From Gonatopus flavifemur (taxonomy: Eukaryota > Arthropoda > Insecta > Hymenoptera > Dryinidae): DNA of 64,000 nucleotides. A program made the translations under genes and the position numbers. The number at the start of each line of letters is the position of its first letter. Positions within the stretch are counted from its first letter, which is position 1. Under the pieces are notes generated by a model. It saw only the letters and a list, made by a program, of their open reading frames with translations. It had not been told where the DNA came from and made no database searches. The stretch spans positions 806,001 to 870,000 of the forward strand of contig JAFFJZ010000012.1 of assembly GCA_018340375.1 (NCBI GenBank), read 5' to 3'. Below are positions 23,901-35,900 of the stretch, piece after piece.

Positions 23901-26900
23901 ATCAGCTGCTCGCAAGTGAAAAATCGCCGTTCAATGTCTCTAGGCTTTAAGTCATGAGGCATCCAATTGCCTTGCTTCTGAATCATGTCCATGGATTGTA
24001 ATCGTACGGAAACTGCTTGTTGCGTAACTCCTAATGATTCCGCAAGCTCCTGTTGCGTTTGACTCGGATCTTCGTCGAGTAAAGCCTCCAATTCCTCGTT
24101 TTCGAATTTTTGTGGTTGTCCTGAGCGAGGCTTGTCTTCGACACTGAAATCGCCATTCTTAAAACGTCGAAACCATTCTCTACATGATTTATCAGTTGGA
24201 GCATTGTCACCATAAACTTCCACAAGCATTCGATGGGCTTCAGCTGCACTTTTTTTCCAATTAAAACAGAAAACTAGTACCTCCCGCAAATGCTGCTTAG
24301 TTGAAACGAAATTTGACATACTTCACTGAGTAAAAATCGGGATTCTAAAAGGAACTCGGAGTGATGTCAACTGAATATTATTTACAGGTGTCTAACCTCT
24401 CTGAAACAATTGAAATCGGTTGTGACTATGAAACATTCATGAGAGCGAGAGTCATCTTTTCAAACCGGATCGAACTAATTTGTACTCCCAATAGTAAAAA
24501 TTTGAAAATTCAATCACTTGCAAATTAATTTTCAATTCAAATATCAAGAATTTGGAATTTCAGTTACAAATGTAATTGAAAAAGTTATGAAATTTCAAAC
24601 AATTTTTAACAGTGCAATTATTGATGTAATTCCATTACTAGACACGCAAAATAAATTTGTAGAAGGAAAAACGAAACTCGTTATTTACATATCCAGTTAT
24701 GAAATGCATAAACATCCACAGAAGAGCTCATACGATGGCGTGAAACACGTCCACACGAGCGCGCGTGCAAAAGTTTTCCACTTCTCCTTCTTTTTTGATC
24801 TCCCATCACTCGGCATCGAATGTATTGTTGCCCGACCTTTAATTCATTCAATAATCTAGAATGCGATTCAAAACTTCTCTATATCATCGACTATTGTTAT
24901 CATAACTGGTTTTGATATTAATATATTCTTCTACTGCTCCACATATTCCATTCGATATATAAGGCAAATGGAACAAAATTTTCTATTCGGATTAGATTTT
25001 TCTTTTTTCGATCGAATCGAATCGACCTTGTTTTATCCGATTTCGAAATTGGGTCAAGGTCTGGGTTTGTTTTTCTTCTTTTGTACAACAGATCGATTAT
25101 ACGGTTAAATTCGAAAGATTATCTGTCGGATAAAATCAGAGAGCAAGGCCTGTAATGGGTGGTACGTACCAAACGATCACCGTGAATTGCCCTCACATGC
25201 TTCAAACACTTTGGCAAAATGACGAACATCCGGCGTTGATTTATTCAAGCTCTTAGGATGTTTGTACATCTGACGATAAGTAACGGTCTTCCGTTCGTTA
25301 CGCTATTATATGATGATATATTTGATGATAATTCGGCGAAATTTTCGTTATACGTGCATTGTCGTTGCTGCGGGAACAGAAATCTAACGCGGGAGTGCCA
25401 GACTTGGCGCAAAATTCATCATTCAGCCTCGCGTCTGTCCCAATATTTCTTAATCAAAAATCAGTCTTCTCAATTCTTTACATCGTACAACTTTTACAAC
25501 TGATACGAACTATAATCACAGCTATTTGAACAGTTAAATCTCGAAGAGAAGTTGATAAACCATTATCTCTCGGATCAACCACGTTTACCATCGGATCGAG
25601 TAAAATAATATTAATTTTATTTTTCTACGAGTGGAGAGGTTGAAAATCTCCTCTTATCTTTAAAAATGATTCTATTGTCTTAACAGACAGGTGTTCTCAT
25701 CTTTAGTACCTCCTCAATTTTGTTTGTGGTTTACCGATAGACGTTGACGAATGGGTCCTCGAATCATCTATCTTGCCTGTGAAAACAAGATTTTATAAAA
25801 ATAACACTCATTTTTCAGCTACAGGGCTCGCGATATCTCTCGAAGTGAAAAAAAAAATAAAGAAAAATGACTGAATCGGGGATTGTGCAAAAATTAAAAG
25901 GTCGTCTGAATAAAAAAGCATTATGATTAGTCAGTTGCTTCCACGCCTCGAGAAGGCCTTCGCATTCCTTCTCCCTAAAATATCTTCCAATGTTCGCAAT
26001 AAAGAGCTTTTTAACAACAGTGACTTTTCGTTTCTCAATTATTCCGAATTGCGCTGACCAAGTTCTCTGAAACATCGAAGTTCATTTGTATTCTTCGAGA
26101 AAGCCGCAGACATGAAATTAAAAAATCCAAGTGACAGCCCTGGTAGAAATTTGTCTGGGCGTCCCATTTACCATCCGCGTACTAGATGGGACCCACGTGG
26201 AGGCAACGGAATAACACATTTCAGCCAATTTGACTCTAGTGCCCAAACATTGAGTTTAGTGTTGCCGCGAGCTTCGAGCCGAGCTGGAGATTTTTTTTTC
26301 GAGCTGAGCTCGGTCGAGCTTCGAGCCATAGCTCGAGCCGAGCCGAGCTGAGGTATCATGGCTCGTCGAGCTTTTGATTACCAATTGAAAAATTGTTATA
26401 GAGAAACATAAATGATTTTCATGTTTCAAATATATGTGTCCTTTCGTGTTGAGCAAAAAATTGGCTACAATAGATATTTTCAAAAAAATATATGTTGATT
26501 TCGACTAATTTGTGTTAACCGAAATGTGCTATTTTGGCATTCTTCATTTCATTTATCCTCAAATTATGGAGAGCTATACTATTGGCATATTTGAGTTTAT
26601 CTCAAACGAGCAAGAATCTATTGAAAATATGTTTCATTGTATTTGAAACATTGTATTCAATTGCAATTGTAGGGAAGAAATCACATTGTGAGGAAATGTA
26701 TTATATTTTGTCATTGAAATTGCTATACTTTCTGCTAATTGATAACAGGATTCTCTCACTCTCCACTAGAAAATAAGGTGATTTTAATAATAAAAAAAAA
26801 AAAGCATACTACATACCATCACAATGTGATTTTGTCCCTGCTTGACTGCATAGCGTGGTAATACTTTAATTAATTTTCTCTGCGTGTATGGTTTTGCAGG

Positions 26901-29900
26901 AAATATCATCCTGCACAAAACCTCATATCGCCTCAAAGCAGAATTTGGGTGGAGAATCGGTGGATAAACGGTTGCTCGTCGGAAAAGTGACGTGGAGGCA
27001 ACGAAGAAAAGTCTGGCCTTGATCTTCACGCGGACTTTCCTTCGTTACCTCCACGTCACTTTTCCGACGAGCAACCATTCATCCACCGATTCTCCACTCA
27101 AATTCTGCGTTGAGGCGATGTATCCCATCGGTGGGGGTTTTTTCCGAAATGTAGATCAGTGCAATTTTACGCAACTTATTGTGAATTATACCAAAATAGT
27201 AAAATGTTTCAATGATTCTACTTTGCTTGTTTCATGAATACAAAATCTACCCTAAAAGGACACGAGCCGAATAGATCGATTTTAGATTGATTTTTCCCAA
27301 GAGAACACGAAGTTCCAAAGAAGGTTTCATAGAGGTTCATTGTACGTAAGGCTATTTGATGGTCCACTGGACGTTCCCTGGACGTCAAAGTACGTATAAT
27401 GAACCTGAAATCCACCTACACGGAGAAAAAAAATTCGTTGGAATAGCAAGAATTTCGCTGTCTTAACGAAACTCGCTTGTTATTATATGGACAGCAAGCA
27501 AGTCCGCTGAAGTGAACCGCGATTCGTTGTTTCAGCGAATCAAGCTTCGTAAAATTAGCGAAGGACTGATAATTATAACGAATCAGTTAGTAAATACAGC
27601 GAATTAGCTCATTAACACAGTGAAATTTCATCGTTTGGTTATTCAATCCGTTCAGCGAAGACGGATTCGTTAAAATAACGAAATCTTTTTTCTCCGTGTA
27701 GAAGCTCTGTGTTCTCTTAGGGTTTGATAAATTCACATTCAACGAACGTTCATTAAACCTTCAAATGTCCATAGCTTCATTGCACGTCTAATGAAGGTCA
27801 TTAAACGTCTATCGAACGTTGGTGTTCTCTTGGGGTAAGAATAACTTTAATCACACATCATTTTGAACACAAATTTCTACAACATGTACAACATGGTGGA
27901 AAACAAGATGAAATAAACGTATAAAAATTAATGATTACGAATGGAATGTGATATTTGGATTCAAAACTAGATACATACAATTTTATAAAATTTTCATGAG
28001 ATCCAAGAAATTTGATGAATTTCGAGAGAAAGATTGTTCGCTCATAAAATTTCTTTTATTTCTCGTTGATGATATTCTTCCATTCTGTGTGCTCAAATCA
28101 TTGAGTGAATATATAAAAAAAAATGTAGCGGAGCACAAGTGTTGGTATTCCTTTGAATTACATTTCCAGCTCGATTCGGCTCGAGCCGATGTCCAAAGCT
28201 CGGCTCGGCTCGCGGCAACACTAATTGAGTTGGTTTATGTAGATTTTTCATGCGTCAAATGATTGGACAGTAACATCAATAGTCCATCAACACAGTCAAA
28301 GGAATACAAGGAAGCCCCAATGTTTCAATTTGTCACTCGGGATTATTTTATGGAAATAAATTCAAAAGCAACGTTCTTGACTGGGGATGACATGTCAAAA
28401 TACATTGCTTTATTCATAGGTGTGATTTTACAGAAAACACATGATTTCACATTTCTAATTACCAATTTGAACAACATTCTAGCAATTCCCTGGGACATCT
28501 GGACTAGAAACCAACCTAACATCTGGGAAAACTAGCTGGGGCCCATCTAATTCCCAATCATAATTTCTACTAGGGAACATCCACTTTATTCGAAATCCGT
28601 AACAATTTCCGCAACACTTGAGGTGATACCAGCGACCCTTGAAGATGCAACTAGAACCATTGGTTAGAAAAGGACACAACCAAAATTATCCTGATAAATT
28701 TTTACTTCATTTCCGAATAATTTGTCGGAAAAGATTGTATCGTCAAGGATTGCTGGTATCTCCTTAATCGAAGCGAACAATGATTCTTCATTGAATCGAT
28801 GAATCGTATCATTAATTTCAATTTTCAATTGTCCATTCTTCATTTCCCACAAAGTAGGCAAAGAGACACATCTTGTTTATATCCTCGATTAGTTGCAATT
28901 AAAGTCTCACGTTATGCACCGAGATTCACACTCTCGGTCCACTCGTAATTTATTGCGACAACATAATGATTGTATTCATTTGTATAGATAAAATCCTTTT
29001 TTCTCACAACAGGATCAATAAATCTGAACGTCATGAAATCTTCAATGATGATAAAAAAAAAGAAAACAATTACATTCATAGTCAGGAACAATTTCCATGA
29101 AATCTAGTGGAATTTTTCTTCTAATGAATCGAGGTATCTGAGAAAAATTGAAGTGTTTAAAACATAGCAATCTTCTTCTTTCGTTGAGTTGTATTGATAT
29201 TTTGAGGAACTTTCAAATTGCTATAAAATAAAATAAGGGACAAAAGAGCTGTACTTTGCTTCCCATCGCTTTGATTATCTCTTTCCAATCGTCTATTCCA
29301 AATTTTTGTCTTCGCAAATTCATATTAAAATTGGAATCGTAAATAACTTTAAAATCCAAAAAAATTGTGTAAGGAAAAATCAAATTCTACGACCAAAGAG
29401 CTGATTCTATATTATTCGCAGACAGTTTCAGAATACCTCATATACACGGACATACATACATTCCTGAAAACGAATTCATTCGTTTTTTCAAGGTTACACG
29501 TGATTCATCTATTGGATTACATATTTTCTTCGCGGAATGCATAATAATACAACGAAATCGTAATTCTTTGACAGTGAAATTAAGTCATATAACGTAGTAT
29601 TTAATTCCTCTCTTTATAGTAGCCATAAATCATCGAATATCAATATTGTAACAGGTGTTGAAAACTTTTCCAACGTTCGTAACGACGATCATAGCGGTTT
29701 AATCAATGAAATAACAATAATGATGATAATAAATTCTTCCTGGACTTATTATTGTTATCGATTCAAGTAATTTCGCTTTCGATGATACATCTTACGATGA
29801 TAAATCGTCATATGGAGTTCATAAAAAGATTGTAAAAAAGAATTTCTAAACTCAACAACAGACAAAACAGCGTCAAAAATATTATTATTCTGGGAACAGG

Positions 29901-32900
29901 TAGAGCGGATAATAAAAATCTCAGATGGGAACATGTGTAGTTTGAGCAATGAATGATTCTTGTTTTTCAAATTCAATGTCGAATATAAAATTCAGGAAGA
30001 GAGTTCATCAAAATTCGTCAACTCGCTGACAAATTGTTTGATAAATTCAAACACATTAGTTTTTTATATTAGAAACAAATGAGAAGTCTAAAAAAATAGG
30101 GACTAAATATTCATGAGATATAGAGGTCTTACATCGTCGCTAACAGCTCTTTCAAGCTTAGTGGATACACTCTGAACATTCAAATTACGTTTCAAGTGTC
30201 CAAACGTGTTCATTCATCTCGAATTATGAATCAACTCAAGTTCAATATTCGTGTGCAGAGCTTCTTCCGGGAACAAGAGACCAAAAATATCACTCGATAG
30301 AGAGTCTGAAAGGAAAATTAAAACAACAATCAACAAACGTAAACTCCCAATTGTATCTTCTGTCAAATTTAAGCTCTATCACCTCTATAAACATTATATA
30401 TATTCATTTCAATAAATTTTGAATATTTTTCTTTTGATGTTCCAGGACAATTTGGATGGTAAAAAATGGCCTTCTTCTTCCTCAACCTACAATCAGAATG
30501 GGTAAGTCAAGAGATGAGCGTCTCGATTCGTTCATTCCAATATCCAACGGTACAATACAGTCTTCTAACGTACAATCTTTCAGTTACGATCCAAAAAAGA
30601 ATCGAGGCAACGTTTACGTTCTGGAACTAGAAGAAAAGAAAAAAAGTGTACAAGAGTACGAAGGAGATTACGACCCGTACGAGCATAGAGTCGTCGAGCA
30701 TCCAACGACGTGAGTATATCCTTAAATAAAGAAATAAAAATTTTAACCAAATTCATGAATTCCTTGGAGTATTCTAGAAACGAGTTTATCTTTCTTACAA
30801 TGTCAAACAATTATAATGAGTTATATCAACTCGTCCGCATCGATTTCGACAATAAGTACACATGTACGTTCACGCGTGTGTCGAGTTATCTTTGGCTGAT
30901 ATCGGAGCTACCTACTGTCCATGATTAATTACGATGAGACTACCGCGCGCATCGTGACATCACAGCTATCGAAATTAAGCAAAATTTTCCATACGTCGGA
31001 ACGATAAGAAAAAGTCATCTCTTTGTAGACAATATCTAAAAGTCACTTTGTTCAAGGAATAATAAAGAAAAATGCTAAATACTCTGCTGCGTCGATGATA
31101 TCGAATATTGCGCAAGATGAGATGATCGATCAACGAGAATTGACAGGATATTTGATCGACAACGATGAAGCAAAAGCGACAGAATAGAGTTCCAAAATTC
31201 ATTCTGTAAAGACACGTTCCACGCATTTGTCAGAGGCATCGTTGAGATGCAAATGACAAGTACGTAACATGAATTACAAGTCGTTACCGCAATTGACAAG
31301 ATTGCACACGGAACGGTGTGTCGGTTAAAGACCCTGTTATAACCGAATCAACGGTGTTAATTAATGCGATTGCAAAACACGTATCGCTACGTGCTACAAA
31401 AACATAAATTTAGAATGATTACTTTCATGATGAGGTGTTTTTATCCACGCTCCATTGTGAAGACTAACCAACTAATTTCTTTTGATTACAGATATTCCGA
31501 AACTCTTCTTCATTTACTCAAAGGTAGTTTAGGTACCGGTATCCTGGCGATGCCGAGAGCTTTTTACAATGCAGGGTGGTTAGTCGGTTTAGTATCTACA
31601 GTTATAATTGGACTTTTGTGTACTTATTGTATGAGGCTCCTCATCGGATCCGAATACGAGTTGTGTAAAAGAAAAAAAGTGCCGTCTATGGGGTATCCGC
31701 AAACGATGGAGAGTGCGTTGAGCCAGGGTCCAAGGGTTTTCAGATGGTTCGCGAAGCCCTCGGTGTAAGTCGTAACGCAAGACCATTCGTTAAAACTGTA
31801 ATCTCGCTCGTTATCCTTGAAATCCATCCTTTTTTCTTCCAGGCACGTGACCAATCTTTTCCTCATGATCTACCAGTTGGGCACCTGTTGCGTGTACGTA
31901 GTGTTCATCGCGTCGAATCTTAAAACGGTGAGTGGTACATCATCATTTTTTATACAAACCGCATCAATTAGAATTCATTCTTTCCGTATTTTTTTCCCTT
32001 TTATCGCTTTGTTTTTCCGAGCGCTCGTCGAGCGATATTGCAGCTACCCGGGCGTAGGTAGAAAAAAGAGAAACAATATCCAGGTCAGGGAAATACAACG
32101 CGTGAATAACCGATTAGACAGTTCAGCAATATATAAAATACATTAACGAGAGATAGTCAAGGTGATTATCCGCCAAGTTGTATACGTATACGCATTTGTT
32201 ATTATTTACACAAATCAAATACCATAAAAATCTTTACGAGCAAATTCCCTCGATAATCGCGCAGAGATAACATCAACTGAAGTAAGAAATACACTGTAGA
32301 TCGAAAGTGCGATATTTTCGTTGAATTTAAAAAAAAAAATCATCATTTCAACAATCGGGAAAGATTGAATATAGGGTATATAGGGATAAATCGTAAGGAT
32401 ACGGCATAGGTTTTCAAAGTCATGAATCAAATAACGAGAATCAACGGTACATTCCACAGCATAATAACTCGTTTATTGCGAAAGAATGTATAAAGAGCAT
32501 TAATTATATACGAATAATAAAATGTGAATGTAATTGAACGTCAGAAAAAAATTAATAAGAATGGAAAAAAGAGAACTTCGAAAGGTTTCGTAACTATCAA
32601 TACGATATCGACTGGTTTGATCAATCATCGGCTAGACGTATCTCGAGGATTTATTGGAATGCATTCACTCCGAGAGGAGAAGAACAAAATTAATAGATAG
32701 GGACAAATTTAACGATATAACGAGGATGATAATACTCCTATTTAATCCAAAAAAAAAAGAATGTTTCGTGGAGAATACATTATGTAGTTTTCCTATTAAT
32801 TCCAAACGAATATTCCCCTTTGAATGCATTCCCGTTGAGCAAATAATACGCTCGAATCAAAGTAGAGGAAGAAATTAGAAACTTGCACAGCATGAACTTG

Positions 32901-35900
32901 CAGCATCAACGATGGGGGGAGGATGACGAGTGGCTTGGCATTCAATCTTCAAAAGGAATGAAAAACATTGTCAGTAAGATCTGATAATTCGATAGATGTA
33001 GGAAGTTAAAACGCATTTCATCGAAAACTGAGTACAGAAATCATAAACGTTGTGCTCAATTTTTTTTTCTTGAAAGAATTAATTGATTTAGACGAGTCTC
33101 TGCTTTTTATACCGTTCGATAGGTATACATCTCAATTTATGTAACGTGCATTGAAAGAGAAGAATGTGAAGAAACGGATTTATGAAAACAATTTATAAAT
33201 TATAAATCATAAGACATATCTCACGTTATGAGAATTTATTCCGTGTTTTTCCCATCCTCGATTGAGTCATTTGTTTTCATTAGCTATTCAGGAATGTTTG
33301 TTTAATTGAAATCTTCCACAAGTATTTATTTTTTCAATTGATCTTGGTATCATCATCGTCATTATCATTACCATCATTGTTATTGGATTGAGATTTGCAG
33401 CAAAGATAACGAATCGATTGAAAAGTGTAAAGGAAAGAATATTGTTTTCAAATCGAATAAAATCATTACATCCATCGAGGGAAAAAAGTAATTGAGACCA
33501 AAAAAATATTGTATCCAACGGTATCTATAAAATATTTCTTCAGATCAATGAAATTTTACTTCAACGATAGATGGAATGGTTTTTCAGTCGATAGAATACT
33601 TCATGCGATCACAAATCATTTCATGCATTTGAATAATTTTTAATCGGTTCAAAGAAATATTTTATAAATACCATTGCCTCAATGACTTTTTTTCACCCGG
33701 TGCATTCTATATAATTTTAATTCCTTCTTTTGTTTATCAAAAAGGTATAAATTTCCACGAGATTTTGAAAGCTGTGAGTCGAAGAGGTTTGCGTGTCAAT
33801 CAGTATTATATACTTAAAATGATACTCACGTGTGGGAAGATGATAGATTTGTGGATTATGAAACAGAATGATCATTGTATTTATGCATTTACGTTATTCA
33901 GAACACGCGATGTTTATTACGTTCTTCGAACTCCTATGAAATGTCAAATTGATTTATAATGATTTCTATTATATTTCAAATCAGAAAGCAATACCTGATT
34001 TATGATTTGTGAACCATCAATAACTCGATCTGAAAATCTGATTATTCGTATGCAATGTTGTATACGGCGATTGACCACTTATGGGGATTTTTAATCAATT
34101 TCAATACATTTTTCATGTGATTATTTAGAAATAGAAACTTTATATCAGGTTTTGTGTCGAATAATTCCACGTTTTTAGCGATTTATTGGAATTGTTTTGA
34201 ATTTCATTTAATCGAATAAACGTTTGATTTATTTGCGATTAACTTGTTTTATCACGTTCAATTCATTCAAATGAGATGTGCTTAGGTCTTTCCTCGCAAT
34301 TATTTGAAAAATCGGATACATTGAGAAATAAGAAAAGAATAATGTGATTATATTATTACTTCATAATTGGATTTTCATCATTTGGATCTGATGTAGTCAT
34401 TTTGAACGACAGACGGATGAATTATTATGAAGAAAAACATTGAATGATTCTTTTATCAAAGCAAATGACGCTTGCTACAAAAATACAAACTAAACGAAAC
34501 AGAAAGAATTTGATAATCCATGCCTAAATATACTTAGTAGTTCATTGATTTCGAATATAGAATTGAAACAGAAATTAAGAGCTAACGCTACCGAAAGAGC
34601 TAAAGCTACCGAAGTACAATATAATTGGGAAGAAGATTTTCTTTGCGAAAATGGCAACTCAACAGGGAAAATTTTTGGTCGCGAGACTGGTAATTCAATT
34701 CAAAATCGATCATAAATCATGAACCGATATCATTAGTTTCCGTAGCTCAAAAGTTAATGAAATATTAGTAGTTGTTTTCAAAAATATGTATTAGGTGTAC
34801 AAATAAGTTTCCGCGGTTTGTCAAAAGATGGCCCCACCAGAAGGTTATGGAGAAATTGTCAGATGTAAAACGTAATATCCCAAGTCTAGTCATCTGGCAA
34901 CACCATAACCTTAAAGTACTAGTGATTCCGTATCAGCATCACGTAATTTTTTTCGTGCAAAAATGTCAAGTTTTATTCCGAATAAGCATCATTTGCGGGA
35001 ACTTTTGATTTACTTCTTCAATGTGAAAAAATCTGCAGCTGAGGCGCATCGATTGCTTCTAGAAGCATATGGTGAAGCTGCTTTAAGTGAGAGAAGTTGT
35101 CAGGAATGGTTTCAAAAGTTTAAGAACGGTGAGTTTGACGTTAAAGACAAAGAACGCAGTGGAAGGCCGAAAGTGTACGAAGACATGGAATTAGAAGTAC
35201 TATTGGAGGAAGATTCGTCCCAAACGCAAAAAGAACTTGCACTTACTCTACAAGTGACTCAACAAGCAATTTCACATCGTTTAAAATCGTTAGGAATGAT
35301 TCAAAACAAGGAAATTGGGTTCCATATGAACTAAAGCCGAGAGACGTTGAACGCCGATTATGCATGAGTGAAATGCTGCTTGCCAGGAATAAAAAAAGAG
35401 TTGTTTGCATCGTATAGTCACTGGTGACGAAAAATGGATTCACTACGATAATCCAAAGAAGAGAAAGTCATGGGTTAAGCCCGGCGAACCATCAACATCG
35501 ACAGCTAAGCCGAATATTCATGGAAAAAAACTCATGCTGTGTATTTGGTGGGATCAGCTTGGTGTCGTGTATTATGAATTGCTGAAACCAAGCGAAACCA
35601 TTACTGGAGCTCTCTACCGAACACAATTGATGAGATTGAGTCGGGCACTTAAGGAAAAACGCGCCCATTACTACTCCAGACACGACAAAATTATTCTTTT
35701 ACACGATAATGCTCGTCCACATGTTGCGGCGCCGGTAAAAACATACTTGGAAACACTCAACTGGGAAGTTTTACCCCACCCGCCGTATTCACCAGACTTA
35801 GCCCCTTCTGATTATCACCTGTTCCGGTCGATGGCACATGGTCTGTCTGAGCAGCGCTTCACATCATATGAAGACACCAAAAATTGGGTAGATTTGTGGA

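Larger units (their letters stand above)
23088..24614. repeat. foldback element interrupted by mariner copy 2
   Basis: The left end CACTGTTGAAAATTTTTAG (23088) pairs with the right end CAATTTTTAACAGTG (ending 24614). The flanking words are AATTTGAAAATTCAATCAC and AATTTCCAATCACGC. The mariner is inserted between the two halves at a TA. Confidence 0.7.
26257..28223. mobile_element. hAT-type non-autonomous element 1
   Basis: Terminal repeats TAGTGTTGCCGCGAGC (26257) and GCTCGCGGCAACACTA (ending 28223) are exact complements. The 8-bp sequence ATTGAGTT directly flanks both ends (26249-26256, 28224-28231), the hallmark of hAT insertion. Subterminal DNA is a GC-rich array of GAGCTCGAGCCGAGCT-like words, in contrast to the AT-rich interior. 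No transposase similarity was recognised; several younger repeats are nested inside. Confidence 0.9.
26138..28575. repeat. outer foldback, CCTGGTAGAAATT / AATTTCTACTAGG ends
   Basis: The left end (CCTGGTAGAAATT) pairs with the right end (AATTTCTACTAGGG). AGATGGGACCCA and TGGGGCCCATCT near the two ends also pair. hAT element 1 interrupts it between 26257 and 28223. Confidence 0.65.
5977..30445 (+). other. 24.5-kb first intron of the transporter gene
   Basis: The intron has donor ACG|GTAAGT after the 12th codon and acceptor TTCCAG before GACAATTTGG. It contains mariner copy 2, hAT element 1, about fifteen foldback elements and simple repeats (listed separately). The stretches 6925-8141, 9106-15496 and 19783-23087 hold no gene that I can support; scattered open frames of 60-120 codons there lack splice signals, homology or composition unlike the background. 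Confidence 0.75.

Noticed and set aside
24518..24859. 113-codon + strand frame after mariner copy 2
   Set aside because: Its first third is the right half of a foldback array, and the remainder has no recognisable feature.
28479..28861. Two overlapping - strand frames, one cysteine rich
   Set aside because: Partly inside a foldback arm; the frames do not join and show no known cysteine pattern.
30456..30713. Single 84-codon first exon starting at ATG 30456
   Set aside because: Open and in phase with exon 4, but the GTAAGT...CAG intron 30502-30583 together with exon 1 at 5941 gives a better-supported structure; kept only as a retained-intron alternative.
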